21,338 nucleotides of DNA from a virus. The translations under genes and the position numbers were made by a program. The DNA is taken from positions 1 to 21,338 of IMG/VR virus record IMGVR_UViG_3300035698_001876; one strand, 5' to 3'. Position 1 is the first letter of the stretch; each line of letters starts with the position of its first letter. This document shows, piece by piece, positions 7,453-15,318 of this stretch. Under the pieces are notes generated by a model. The model searched no databases. It saw only the letters and a list, made by a program, of their open reading frames with translations, and was not told the origin of the DNA.

Positions 7453-7997
7453 TGACTAGTAATAAAAATACTAAAAGTAAAACTGAGACTATCCCTGAGA
7501 CAGTGAAAGCGCATGAAGAGGTTGAAAACTTTTCTAGTGAAGACTATTCTAGGGAGCGTCCTAAACGCCGTAAAGTTTACGAACGTCCAACAGAATCTGA
7601 AGTACCTCTAGAAGTTGCTAATTTTTTTGCAGAAAAGGGCTACGAATTAAGAATGACACGGTGGGCTATTAAAGGAGATCCTGATTATAGGTACCTTAAT
7701 CGCCGAGAACAAGAAGGATACGAGTTTGTTACGTCTGATGAGTTGCCTAAAAGCTACCTTCGTACGCTACGAATTCGGGACACACAAGTTACTAAAGGTT
7801 TGATTACCAACGGTGGTGATTTGTGTTTGATGAAAATTGATAAAGATTTACGTAAAAGTCGTGAAGAGTTCTTTGAACAAAAGGCTCAAGCAGCCTTAAA
7901 CGCTGTTGACATTAACGTTATTGAGAAAAAGGGCAGACTTAAAAATGTTGGTTCTCGTTCTCAAGTCATGTATAAAGAGCCTACGTTTCAAGCCTAA
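7452..7997 (+). CDS. Conserved phage head-associated protein
   Basis: 181 aa. The N-terminal 50 residues are charged and low in hydrophobics. The middle has a compact conserved-looking core, YELRMTRWAIKGDPDYRYLNR (about 69-89, cited in part) then GYEFVTSDELP and TNGGDLCLMKIDKDL, and the C-terminus (about 135-180) is basic. I recall this pattern, a strand pair followed by V-G-D-L-x-L-M-K and a helix ending in a disordered basic tail, from proteins next to the capsid gene in marine podophages; its function is not established as far as I know. AAAGGAG precedes ATG 7452, which overlaps the scaffold stop by one base. It is expected to act in the head, for example as a minor capsid or assembly factor. 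Confidence 0.7.
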   Translation: MTSNKNTKSKTETIPETVKAHEEVENFSSEDYSRERPKRRKVYERPTESEVPLEVANFFAEKGYELRMTRWAIKGDPDYRYLNRREQEGYEFVTSDELPKSYLRTLRIRDTQVTKGLITNGGDLCLMKIDKDLRKSREEFFEQKAQAALNAVDINVIEKKGRLKNVGSRSQVMYKEPTFQA

Positions 7998-8019
7998 TTC
8001 TAAAAAAGGGGGTTAGTTC

Positions 8020-8048
8020 TTGTTACGTGTATAAAGGTTCTCTATGTT
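8020..8048 (+). promoter_or_regulatory. Weak candidate promoter before the capsid genes
   Basis: TTGTTA (8020-8025), 17 bp, TATGTT (8043-8048), in the 94-bp gap before the capsid-associated gene at 8092. Both hexamers match consensus at four positions. It would give extra transcription of the two most abundant head proteins, which is biologically plausible but poorly supported by sequence. Confidence 0.25.
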
Positions 8049-8091
8049 ACTAGAAACTAAGTAAGGTTGTTACATAAGGAGATTATATACA

Positions 8092-8961
8092 ATGCCTACA
8101 GGTACTAAAAAAGGACTAACCGCCTCTCGAATGGTCGGTAGTGGTTCAGAGAATGCAAGCCTCAGTAAATATGAGATTGCCTCTGGCTACGCGACTGGCC
8201 TAGGTAAGGGCGACCCAGTAAAGCTTGCAACTGACGGTACGCTTATTCTTGCCACAAATGATTCAACTGATGCTATTGGTGTCTTTAATGGAGTGTCTTA
8301 TACAGACTCTACAGGAGCACCAAAATTTAGTCAGCAATGGATTGCGTCTACAGTAGCTACAGATGTTGCAGCTCTTGTTGACGACAACCCTAGTCGAGTG
8401 TTTACTGCTAAAGCTGAAGGTGCTGTGCCTCTGGTTCAGAAGGGGGACATTTTCGCGATGAACCTAACCACGCCGGATACAGCTACAGGTCAGTCAACTT
8501 CTACTGTTAAAGTATTAGCTGAAGTGACAGGTAGTGAAGATATTTCAGAAGTGACTGATATTGGTGCTAATATCACTAATATTACAGATGCTGATGCCTT
8601 TACTATTCGGACATCTCAAGTAACTGCTGGTGCGGCTGTGACAATCACAATTGCAAATGGCGATGGCGCTACAGAGCTCTTAGCAGATCTTAACGCTGTG
8701 GATAATATTACAGCAACTTATAACAGTAGTGGTTACTTGAATATTGTAGCTACTGATGGTTATGACCTTGTTCTAACAGACGGTGCGGGAACGCCTTTGG
8801 CAGATTCTAGTGGTGGTACAGGTGCTTTACCTGCTCCGGGCACTTCTTCTGAAGTTGTTGCAGCCTCTGCTGGTTTGGTAAAGGTTGTTGGTAATATTGA
8901 CACTACTGATTACTCTCTAGAAGTGGTATTAGTAGACCATGATCTTCGAGATGATGGTTAA
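8092..8961 (+). CDS. Capsid-associated protein with inserted flagellin-IN-like domain
   Basis: 289 aa, 30 bp upstream of the major capsid gene. The N-terminal part (about 1-145), with YEIASGYATGLGKGDPVKLATDG (23-45, cited in part) and AIGVFNGVSYTDSTG, matches my memory of structural proteins encoded just before the capsid protein in marine phages, probably decoration or stabilisation proteins. Residues about 167-232 (FTIRTSQVTAGAAVTITIANG, then ELLADLNAVDNITATYNSSG, then LNIVATDGYDLVLTD) read like a flagellin hook IN motif: a strand pair, a helix with L-x-x-x-L-N, and a strand-rich end. The last 35 residues (GLVKVVGNIDTTDYSLEVVLVDHDL) look like the close of the original domain, so the IN-like unit appears inserted. 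AAGGAG precedes ATG 8092. Surface exposure of the insert is inference. Confidence 0.7.
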   Translation: MPTGTKKGLTASRMVGSGSENASLSKYEIASGYATGLGKGDPVKLATDGTLILATNDSTDAIGVFNGVSYTDSTGAPKFSQQWIASTVATDVAALVDDNPSRVFTAKAEGAVPLVQKGDIFAMNLTTPDTATGQSTSTVKVLAEVTGSEDISEVTDIGANITNITDADAFTIRTSQVTAGAAVTITIANGDGATELLADLNAVDNITATYNSSGYLNIVATDGYDLVLTDGAGTPLADSSGGTGALPAPGTSSEVVAASAGLVKVVGNIDTTDYSLEVVLVDHDLRDDG

Positions 8962-8991
8962 CATTAAAGTATAGGAAAAGGATAATTAATA

Positions 8992-9921
8992 ATGCCTGTA
9001 AATAGAAATAGTATTCCTAAGTCGCTAGTACCCGGCACACATGAATTCGTCGGCTTGGCTTATGGGGAAACTCCTCAAGAGCACATGCCTTTGTACGAAC
9101 TCAATAAGTCAGTACGAGCGTTCGAGGAAGAAGTATATATCAGTGGTATGGGCGGTGCTCCTACTAAGACAGAAGGTGCTGCTGTACAGTTTGATGATAT
9201 TCAAGAAACGTACACTTCACGCTACAACATGGAAACTGTCGCAATTGGTTTCGCTGTAACAAAAGAAGCGTTTGATGACGATCTTTATGACAACATTGCC
9301 CGAGCTAAAGCCCAAGAGCTTGGACGTGCAATGGCGGATACTAAGCAAGTAAAAGCGGCTGCAACCTTTAACAACGGTTTCAATAGTTCTTATAATGGTG
9401 GTGACGGGGTTCCTTTGTTCTCTGCTGCCCACCCTACAATTAGTTCTACCTACTCTAACACAGTAGCGACTGATTTGAGTGAAAGTTCTATTGAGGATGC
9501 CTGTATCGCTATTGGTAACTATACCAATGATCGAGGTATTCTAATGTCTGCCCGTCCAGTCAGTCTACACATCCCCTCTGCACTTTACTTTACCGCAGAG
9601 AAAATTCTTGGATCTAGTCTTTCAACTGGGCAAGGTATTTATGGAGCAGCTAACGCTGTGACTGGTAAAACAGTAAATGACAAAAATGCTGTCGGAGGTG
9701 AATTCTCTGGTGGTACACATGTCAACTACCGCTTTACTGACCAAGATGCTTGGTTCATTAAGACAAGTGTATCAAACGGCACAAAAATGTTTGTTCGTGA
9801 AGAGTTGGCTGGGAGTGAAGATGTTGACTTCGCTACAGACAATCTTTTGTTCAAGTTCCGTGAGCGTTATGCCTTCGGTTGGACTGACCCACGTGGTTGG
9901 TACGGTTCTTCTGGTTCTTAA
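8992..9921 (+). CDS. Major capsid protein (HK97 fold)
   Basis: 309 aa. It builds the icosahedral shell. The sequence resembles the Mu gpT-like branch of HK97-fold capsid proteins: an N-terminal region with TPQEHMPLYELNKS, an E-loop region around FDDIQETYTSRYNMETVAIGF, a long helix with KAQELGRAMADTKQVKAAATFNNGF (about 104-128, cited in part), the characteristic GDGVPLFSAAHP (137-148), and a C-terminal strand FKFRERYAFGWTDPRGWYG. No cleaved prodomain is seen; the scaffold is a separate gene. AAAGGA lies before ATG 8992. A strong terminator follows 27 bp after the stop, as is common after highly expressed capsid genes. Confidence 0.92.
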   Translation: MPVNRNSIPKSLVPGTHEFVGLAYGETPQEHMPLYELNKSVRAFEEEVYISGMGGAPTKTEGAAVQFDDIQETYTSRYNMETVAIGFAVTKEAFDDDLYDNIARAKAQELGRAMADTKQVKAAATFNNGFNSSYNGGDGVPLFSAAHPTISSTYSNTVATDLSESSIEDACIAIGNYTNDRGILMSARPVSLHIPSALYFTAEKILGSSLSTGQGIYGAANAVTGKTVNDKNAVGGEFSGGTHVNYRFTDQDAWFIKTSVSNGTKMFVREELAGSEDVDFATDNLLFKFRERYAFGWTDPRGWYGSSGS

Positions 9922-9948
9922 AACAACCACTAAAGACAAATAAATAAC

Positions 9949-9982
9949 AAAACCCCAAGGCTTAAAACACCTTGGGGTTTTT
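9949..9982 (+). terminator. Strong intrinsic terminator after the capsid gene
   Basis: AAAACCCCAAGG (9949-9960) pairs perfectly with CCTTGGGGTTTT (9970-9981) across a 9-base loop, and the 3' arm runs into five T residues and then CTTT. This is a textbook rho-independent terminator. It separates the head block from the tail block. Confidence 0.93.
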
Positions 9983-10001
9983 CTTTGCCTTATGTTATAA
10001 T
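9972..10001 (+). promoter_or_regulatory. Extended -10 promoter overlapping the terminator stem
   Basis: TGTTATAAT at 9993-10001 is a perfect extended -10 (TGnTATAAT). TTGGGG (9972-9977), 18 bp upstream of the hexamer, is a poor -35 that is also part of the terminator's 3' arm. The predicted start is near 10008, 50 bp before the next gene. It would restart transcription for the tail block. Confidence 0.7.
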
Positions 10002-10057
10002 AAGGCAGCACTTCAACAATGCACTAACACACTATTAGTAAAAAGGTTTAAAATATA

Positions 10058-10393
10058 ATGACTTCAATTAAAAGACATGTTGTTCTTTACAACTCCTCAT
10101 TAGCAACCACAGGCGACTGGGTTCGCCTCGATAATAGGCATGACGAAGATACTGCTAGGATTCTTCAGGTAGTACTTACATCAGGGGATACTGTGACGTT
10201 AGAGGGCACAACTAAAGATGTACGGGGGTCAACCCCAGCTATTGTTATTGCAAGTATCGAGGCTAACGACATTTCCACCATCCAAACATACACTGCCGAC
10301 AATGCTGGTGACCTTTTATCAGGCCCTTGGGCCTATATTAGAGTAGTTAAGACAGGTACTACTGGGAACGCTAAAGTACAAGGTTTTGTGTAA
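10058..10393 (+). CDS. Conserved structural-cassette protein, unknown function
   Basis: 111 aa, probably all beta. It starts with a strand-rich IKRHVVLYNSSLATTGDWVRLDN (4-26, cited in part), continues with LTSGDTVTLEGTTKDVRGSTP and ends with WAYIRVVKTGTTGNAKVQGFV. The pairing of GDWVRLDNR near the start and GPWAYIRVVKTGTTG near the end is one I associate with short proteins encoded right after the capsid gene of related phages. It could be a head decoration or tail-attached beta-sandwich protein; nothing proves either. AAAGG lies upstream of ATG 10058. It is the first gene after the terminator/promoter pair. Confidence 0.7.
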   Translation: MTSIKRHVVLYNSSLATTGDWVRLDNRHDEDTARILQVVLTSGDTVTLEGTTKDVRGSTPAIVIASIEANDISTIQTYTADNAGDLLSGPWAYIRVVKTGTTGNAKVQGFV

Positions 10394-10412
10394 GGAATAA
10401 AAGGGGTCTTTT

Positions 10413-10574
10413 ATGCTAAACGTCAGTATAAGGCCTTCAATATCTGACGCTAGTATTTCTTCTTCTATTGCACAAAGTGTTGTCGAAGTTTTAGAGATAA
10501 GAGCCACCACTGTAGCTAACTGCATTCGTGTGACTTCGCAAGGGCAAATACGGATCATTCGTCAACAGGCGTAA
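10413..10574 (+). CDS. Small unrecognised protein, 53 aa
   Basis: ATG 10413 to TAA 10574. AAGGGG at 10401-10406 lies six bases before the start, and the gene fits exactly between its neighbours (19 bp after the previous stop, 24 bp before the next start). The protein starts MLNVSIRPSISDASISSSIA and ends GQIRIIRQQA. It is rich in Ile, Ser and Val and predicted to be strand-rich, with one cysteine and no membrane segment. I do not recognise it. It resembles the neighbouring beta proteins in composition, and may be a small virion or fibre-associated protein. Confidence 0.65.
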   Translation: MLNVSIRPSISDASISSSIAQSVVEVLEIRATTVANCIRVTSQGQIRIIRQQA

Positions 10575-10598
10575 CACCAAAGGATACAAAACTAGAAC

Positions 10599-11735
10599 AT
10601 GTCTACTTATAGCACCATATCTGACTTAACTTTAGCTTCGACAATAGACGCAGCGGATGTCTTTGAGATTGAGTCAGGCGGGGTATCAAAAAAAGTAACT
10701 CAAAGTACTCCTAAATCTGTTACCATTACTACTACGGCAGCGTTTACGGGGGGGCTTGAAACGGTAGCTAAGCTGGGTGTACACACCGTTAACTTCAATC
10801 CTACGGCAGACAGTGAAGATATTGCCACTGGTTTGATGCGTAAAGTTGATTATCAAAGTGACTTTAACTTTACAGGTTCAGGGCATCTTATTGCAGGTTA
10901 CGACTATTTCTCAGTTTCAGGTAATGGGGATATATCACAGGGTTTTGTCCACGAAAGTAAATTCAAGAAGTCTGGCACAGGGGACATGGGTTCACTTGTT
11001 ATGTATAAACCTTCTATCGACACGTTAGCGGAAGGTACAATCGCAGCCTTTACTATTCTTGAAAATAATATCGATTTAGGGGCTACCTCAGCAACAGTCA
11101 CAGACGCGTACATTATTAAAAACTCATCCTCTGACTTTAAATTAGAGACAGCAGGTCAAATTTTAGCTGCTAGTGGGGGGGAGGTAATGTCTTCCGCACA
11201 CGCAGGTATAGCGGCAAATAACTACTACTTCCCAGCTAATTGGGGCTCTTCGTCTACCCTAGCCTTTAATCAAAGTGTTCTAGTGGGTTCTATGCCATTT
11301 CACGTACCCGCGCGAACTACTTTTACTCGTATTGGTGTTGAAATCACTGTTAATGGTGGGGCAGGTAACGTGACACGTTTAGGTATTTATAAGTTTACTA
11401 ACGGTGTACCCGATACCCTTGTTCTCGATGCGGGTACCGTGGATTGCTCTACGACAGGGGTGAAAGAAATAACAATAGCACAAACACTTGAAGCAGGTGT
11501 TTACTCGTTAGTATACCAAAACACTGGTGGCACGGGTGCGGCTACAGCGCGTTCTATTGCCTATACCGAAGGCGAGATTATAAAACACTTTGGTCATGTG
11601 GGGGCTGATCCAGCTTCTAACACGGCACAAGATTGGTTGTACGTAACAAATTCTGGGGCTTTACCAAGTCCTTTTGGAAGTGTAACAAGACTTCGTGTTG
11701 GGGGTCTCCCAGCCGTATTTTTAAGGGTTGTTTAA
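10599..11735 (+). CDS. Tail fibre-like protein
   Basis: 378 aa, rich in Thr, Ser, Gly and Ala. The N-terminus, TISDLTLASTIDAADVFEIES (5-25, cited in part) followed by VSKKVT, is a short module seen at the start of many phage fibre proteins. The middle (about 45-195) has alternating hydrophobic strands with aspartate-rich turns. The C-terminal part (about 220-330), PFHVPARTTFTRIGVEITVNGG (cited in part), then TRLGIYKF, then LEAGVYSLVYQNTGG, looks like a beta-sandwich of the type found at fibre tips. AAAGGA precedes ATG 10599, and the stop is 3 bp before the next start. It is likely a receptor-binding or head/tail fibre protein; which host structure it meets cannot be told. Confidence 0.6.
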   Translation: MSTYSTISDLTLASTIDAADVFEIESGGVSKKVTQSTPKSVTITTTAAFTGGLETVAKLGVHTVNFNPTADSEDIATGLMRKVDYQSDFNFTGSGHLIAGYDYFSVSGNGDISQGFVHESKFKKSGTGDMGSLVMYKPSIDTLAEGTIAAFTILENNIDLGATSATVTDAYIIKNSSSDFKLETAGQILAASGGEVMSSAHAGIAANNYYFPANWGSSSTLAFNQSVLVGSMPFHVPARTTFTRIGVEITVNGGAGNVTRLGIYKFTNGVPDTLVLDAGTVDCSTTGVKEITIAQTLEAGVYSLVYQNTGGTGAATARSIAYTEGEIIKHFGHVGADPASNTAQDWLYVTNSGALPSPFGSVTRLRVGGLPAVFLRVV

Positions 11736-11738
11736 TAT

Positions 11739-13070
11739 ATGTCTACAGTTAGTTTATCATTAGGTTCAAGTTTATCTTTTAGTTTAGGTACGTCGTTAAA
11801 CCCTAACTCAGTATGGGAAATTCCTACAGGGTTTTCTAAGTGGGAGCCTGACTTCACCTTATTCAGAAATGCGGATAATACTTATTCTCACGACTACGAC
11901 CTAACCCAAGATCTACCTGCATCAGGCACAGAACTTTATATTTCCCCTTCTGGTGACGACACAACTGGTGATGGTTCTTTAGGGAGCCCTTACAAAACAA
12001 TTCTAAAAGTACTCCTATCTGGTGGCACAACTGTGTGGATGCTTGATGGATACTATAACAGAAATTGGGACGGCGGTGCGGGCAGTTATAACTTTTCTCT
12101 TGATGTAGCATTAAGAGCAGTAAATCCCGGTAAAGTTTTTATGGGGCGCTCTAACCAATTCGCATCTTGGACACAAGAGGCAGGCCCTAATGACGATGTT
12201 TACTCAGTTTCTCGGTCAAACTCTCGTATCGTCTTCGATGACACTTATAGAGATACAAGTCTTCTATTAGCTGATGGGACAGGTATTCGTAGACCTTACA
12301 CTCTTCAAACAAGTATTGTTAACTGCCAAGCTAACCAAGGTTCTTATTACATATCAGGATCAACTGTTTATGTACACACGTGGGATTCTCGGGAACCTGA
12401 CACGGATGTGCAAATTACGTTAATTGAAAATAACATCGCACAAACTAATGAGCAAACGTTATATTTAGAGGGAATAAACTTCTATGGGGAAGCTCCTTTT
12501 AGGTACACTCAAACGGCTACTAATACGGCTAAGGTTACCGCTAACAAGTGTTCTTTCTCCTTGGAGTATAACGGGGATGGGTTTGACATTAATGACGTTG
12601 CTTTTGCTTATACTTTTGAGTGTGTAGTTCACGATAACAATAATGACGGCTTCAGTTATCATATAGATAGCTCTCATGCTACCGTCACAAAAGCCTTGGA
12701 ATTTGGTAATAAAGGTGTTCGTAGTGGTGAAACAGGGGATGAGTCCTCTAATATTTCCACTACACATGACGGAGTTGCTATAATAAGAGCTAACTGTGTT
12801 TACAGTGATTGTTTTGGTCCCGTTGTAATTGACGTAAGCGGTAGCCACTCTATAAATTTAAACGTTAAAGCGTCTAATTATCTTGGTGCTGAGATTGATG
12901 CAGATGCCTCTGGTTTTGCAATTGCAGGAGATGGCTCCTTAATGTGGATGCAGGATTGCTCAACAAGTGGTACAATGACCTACGATAGAGCTGCTGGCTC
13001 CAATGGGGTGTTGTATGATTTAGGCGGTTTCAACGGGATAAAAGGACTTAATTTTGGGACTATCTCCTAA
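11739..13070 (+). CDS. Beta-helix tailspike-like protein
   Basis: 443 aa. After a Ser/Leu-rich start the protein has LYISPSGDDTTGDGS (65-79) followed by SPYKTI, the signature that begins many right-handed beta-helix (pectate-lyase-like) proteins. The following 300 residues have short strands, Asn/Asp-rich turns and ladders such as VFDDTYRDTSLLLADGTGI and FECVVHDNNNDGFSYHID, consistent with helix coils. Phage proteins of this form are often tailspikes that bind or cut surface polysaccharide. I cannot identify catalytic residues, so enzyme activity is unproven. No C-terminal trimerisation or autocleavage domain is evident. It starts 3 bp after the previous fibre gene and precedes the first adaptor gene. 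Confidence 0.65.
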   Translation: MSTVSLSLGSSLSFSLGTSLNPNSVWEIPTGFSKWEPDFTLFRNADNTYSHDYDLTQDLPASGTELYISPSGDDTTGDGSLGSPYKTILKVLLSGGTTVWMLDGYYNRNWDGGAGSYNFSLDVALRAVNPGKVFMGRSNQFASWTQEAGPNDDVYSVSRSNSRIVFDDTYRDTSLLLADGTGIRRPYTLQTSIVNCQANQGSYYISGSTVYVHTWDSREPDTDVQITLIENNIAQTNEQTLYLEGINFYGEAPFRYTQTATNTAKVTANKCSFSLEYNGDGFDINDVAFAYTFECVVHDNNNDGFSYHIDSSHATVTKALEFGNKGVRSGETGDESSNISTTHDGVAIIRANCVYSDCFGPVVIDVSGSHSINLNVKASNYLGAEIDADASGFAIAGDGSLMWMQDCSTSGTMTYDRAAGSNGVLYDLGGFNGIKGLNFGTIS

Positions 13071-13088
13071 AAAGAAAGGTATAAGATT

Positions 13089-13778
13089 ATGGTAGCAACA
13101 ACTTCAGGCACAACTCTTTTTACTTTAGATGTTGATGACATTATAGAAGAGGCTCTAGAACCCATTGGGGGGGACTGGACAAACGGTGTTGAGCAGTCTA
13201 AAGCAAGACGCGCCTTAAATTTAATTTTAATCGAGTTACAAAATAAGAACATTCCGCTTCACAAGATAGCAACGGATACTGTTACACTTGTTAGTGCTAA
13301 ACAAGAGTACTTACTTGGGAGTGATGTCAGCGACATTTTAGAAGCTACTTTGAAAACAACTTCTTCAGCAACTGAGTTTACTTTAGGGCGTTGGGGGGCT
13401 AGAGCATGGCACGATATTCCTAATAAAGATACGGCACAAAGACCTACTTTATTTTCAACAGAAAGAAACGCTGACGTTGTAACAGTTAAGTTTTGGCCTG
13501 TCCCTAACGCTTCTAGTACTTGGACAGCAGAGTTACTTGTAGTTAAGCGTGTTGAGGACATAACATCTTCTTACCAAAGAGTTGACTTGCCTTATAGGTA
13601 TTACCCTTTGTTGGTAACTTGGTTGAGTTATAAACTAAGTATGACTCGTACAGGTGTAACAGAAGAAGTTAAAAACAGAATTGAACGAGAGTTAGATAAA
13701 ATTATGGCAGACACTTTTGAAGAGGATCGCGAAAGAGTTGATTCTTTCATTGTTCCCGGTGGAATAAGTGGACGCTAA
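13089..13778 (+). CDS. Head-tail adaptor-like protein
   Basis: 229 aa. The N-terminal helices (LDVDDIIEEALEPIGGDWTNGVEQSKARRALNLILIELQNKNI, about 13-55; read here only as a pattern of two helices with conserved ARRALN) are followed by a strand-rich middle with DTVTLVSAKQEYLLGSDVSDI and TVKFWPVPNASSTW, and by a helix pair with DLPYRYYPLLVTWLSYKLS (about 168-186). This matches a family I recall from marine podophages, placed with tail accessory/adaptor proteins that form a ring under the portal. The similarity in plan to the second adaptor at 15319 is clear: helices, then strands, then helices. AGAAAGG precedes ATG 13089. It is separated from the second adaptor by two surface-protein genes, which is unusual. 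Confidence 0.65.
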   Translation: MVATTSGTTLFTLDVDDIIEEALEPIGGDWTNGVEQSKARRALNLILIELQNKNIPLHKIATDTVTLVSAKQEYLLGSDVSDILEATLKTTSSATEFTLGRWGARAWHDIPNKDTAQRPTLFSTERNADVVTVKFWPVPNASSTWTAELLVVKRVEDITSSYQRVDLPYRYYPLLVTWLSYKLSMTRTGVTEEVKNRIERELDKIMADTFEEDRERVDSFIVPGGISGR

Positions 13779-13799
13779 GAAAAAGGAAAGAAATATACA

Positions 13800-14186
13800 A
13801 TGGCATCTTTAAGTAACTATTTAGAAAACGAACTATTAGACCATGCTTTAGGCACAGGTTCTTTTACGGCCCCATCAAACGTGTACATGGCACTTTTTAC
13901 AAGTGACCCTACAGACGCAGGTTCTGGAACCGAGGTATCAGGTGCAGGCTATGCACGGCAACTTGTCACCTTTGGAGCAGCTTCAAGTGGGAGTGTTACC
14001 AACTCTTCAGCAGAGGTTTTCACCGCCTCTGGGGGAACTTTCGGCACAGTGACTCACACAGCTTTGTATGACGCATCAACAAGTGGTAACCTTTTGTTTC
14101 ACGGAGCTTTAGCGACAGCTAAGACTGTGACAGATGGTGAGTCCCTTACAATAGCAATCGGTGCATTTACAATAGCCCTCGCTTAA
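13800..14186 (+). CDS. Conserved phage structural protein (Gp80-like)
   Basis: 128 aa. It starts MASLSNYLENELLDHALG, then NVYMALFTSDPTDAGSGTE, GAGYARQLVTFGAA, and ends LTIAIGAFTIALA. This pattern, one N-terminal helix followed by a beta domain with VYMALFTSDP and YARQ, is widespread in phage structural cassettes and often annotated as tail fibre or capsid-associated; I recall similarity to mycobacteriophage Gp80-like proteins. Its exact role is unproven. AAAGGA precedes ATG 13800; the next gene starts 9 bp after the stop, and in my memory the two types often sit together. Confidence 0.65.
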   Translation: MASLSNYLENELLDHALGTGSFTAPSNVYMALFTSDPTDAGSGTEVSGAGYARQLVTFGAASSGSVTNSSAEVFTASGGTFGTVTHTALYDASTSGNLLFHGALATAKTVTDGESLTIAIGAFTIALA

Positions 14187-14195
14187 GGACACATA

Positions 14196-15257
14196 ATGGC
14201 TCGCAATACTAAACACAATTCAAAGGCATCCGCTATTTCAGATAGAAGTGGTTTCAAGTTTCCTATGAACGAAATGGTTGTAGAGCCGGGGACAGGTTGG
14301 CTAGTCCACAGAAGTGAGTCAGACGGGCAATGGAGTTTAACTGCACACCCCCTTAATAATCTAGAGCGTTATCTAAAACACAAACAAGGTGACCCTTTTC
14401 CTGTTGAGAACGCTCGCCCTCGGCCTTCTACAGAAACCGTGTCAGCCGTAACAGCGTACCCTATAACGGTAAACTTTGGTGCTCAATATAGTATCCTAGC
14501 AGATATTAGAAAACAGTATCCTACAGTTTTAGGTTTTAGTGGTGTGGGTACGATGTCTGATGTTACTGCTTCTAGAATTTTACCTATGGCACCTTCTTTA
14601 TCCGGCACGGCTACGGTAACCTTAGGTGAAGCTACAAGAGCCCTCTTAGCCTCCACTTCTTTTACAGGGGTATCTACGGTAACTGTTGAGAATACTTCCG
14701 AAGAGTACGATGGGTCTGTGGCAGCTACGGAGGATGACGGGGTTGAGTTTTATGGGTCTGTGGCAGCTGATTGGAATGCTTCTGAGAATAGTGGTTTATC
14801 TTATGGAATGGTTTCAACAGCTACCGCAGGTACTTATGTGGGTTTCAGGTTCTTAAGTATAACTTTAGCCCAAGGGGCCACTATTGCTTCAGCTACTCTT
14901 ACACTAAGCCAAAAAGACCACACTACGCCTACGGGAATTACAGCTGCTTCTAAATGGTACGCTTGGGACATAGACAACGCAACCGCCTTTGACGGAGACG
15001 TTGACCAACCTAGTACCTTGATTGGGGCTTCCTTCACCACAGCTAATACCTCTGTAACAAGCGCCCCTACTTCGAGTTTTACCGCAGTGGAGCACGATGT
15101 TACAAGTATCGTACAAGAGCTTGTTGATAGAGGTGGTTGGAGTTCAGGGAACTCTATGAATTTTGTTGCCGTGATAGTAGGTGCAGATTCCTATAATATC
15201 TGTGAAGGTTACGACGGAACAACTCCTGCTAATTTGGTTATAAGAGTTGCTACCTAG
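14196..15257 (+). CDS. Virion surface protein with DNRLRE-like C-terminal domain
   Basis: 353 aa in three parts. The N-terminal 70 residues (SDRSGFKFPMNEMVVEPGTG, then LVHRSESDG) are a conserved phage module, likely for attachment to the virion. A Ser/Thr/Val-rich middle (about 80-168) has short strands. The C-terminal domain (about 171-353) has YVGFRFLSITLAQGATIASA (214-233), then TLTLSQKD, then DVTSIVQELVDRGGWSSGN (301-319) and a final NLVIRVAT, the layout of DNRLRE-type beta-sandwich domains, related in fold to carbohydrate-binding domains. A 17-bp direct repeat (14710-14726 and 14752-14768) encodes DGSVAA and YGSVAA at the start of this domain. AAGGA precedes ATG 14196. Glycan binding is inferred. 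Confidence 0.65.
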   Translation: MARNTKHNSKASAISDRSGFKFPMNEMVVEPGTGWLVHRSESDGQWSLTAHPLNNLERYLKHKQGDPFPVENARPRPSTETVSAVTAYPITVNFGAQYSILADIRKQYPTVLGFSGVGTMSDVTASRILPMAPSLSGTATVTLGEATRALLASTSFTGVSTVTVENTSEEYDGSVAATEDDGVEFYGSVAADWNASENSGLSYGMVSTATAGTYVGFRFLSITLAQGATIASATLTLSQKDHTTPTGITAASKWYAWDIDNATAFDGDVDQPSTLIGASFTTANTSVTSAPTSSFTAVEHDVTSIVQELVDRGGWSSGNSMNFVAVIVGADSYNICEGYDGTTPANLVIRVAT

Positions 15258-15259
15258 TA

Positions 15260-15268
15260 TGGTATAAT
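15260..15268 (+). promoter_or_regulatory. Extended -10 promoter before the second adaptor gene
   Basis: TGGTATAAT (15260-15268) is a full extended -10, located directly after the previous stop codon, but no acceptable -35 hexamer lies at 16-18 bp. The predicted start is near 15275, giving a leader of about 44 bases. The same ATGGTATAATACT string recurs at 20347. Confidence 0.5.
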
Positions 15269-15318
15269 ACTTGTACAGGAAGAACCAGCACTAAACAGTA
15301 GAAAGCGCAGCACACACA

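Noticed and set aside
13167-13173. Seven-G run as a possible frameshift site (also 10748-10754 and 11175-11181)
   Set aside because: The reading frames continue normally through all three runs, with conserved-looking protein on both sides.
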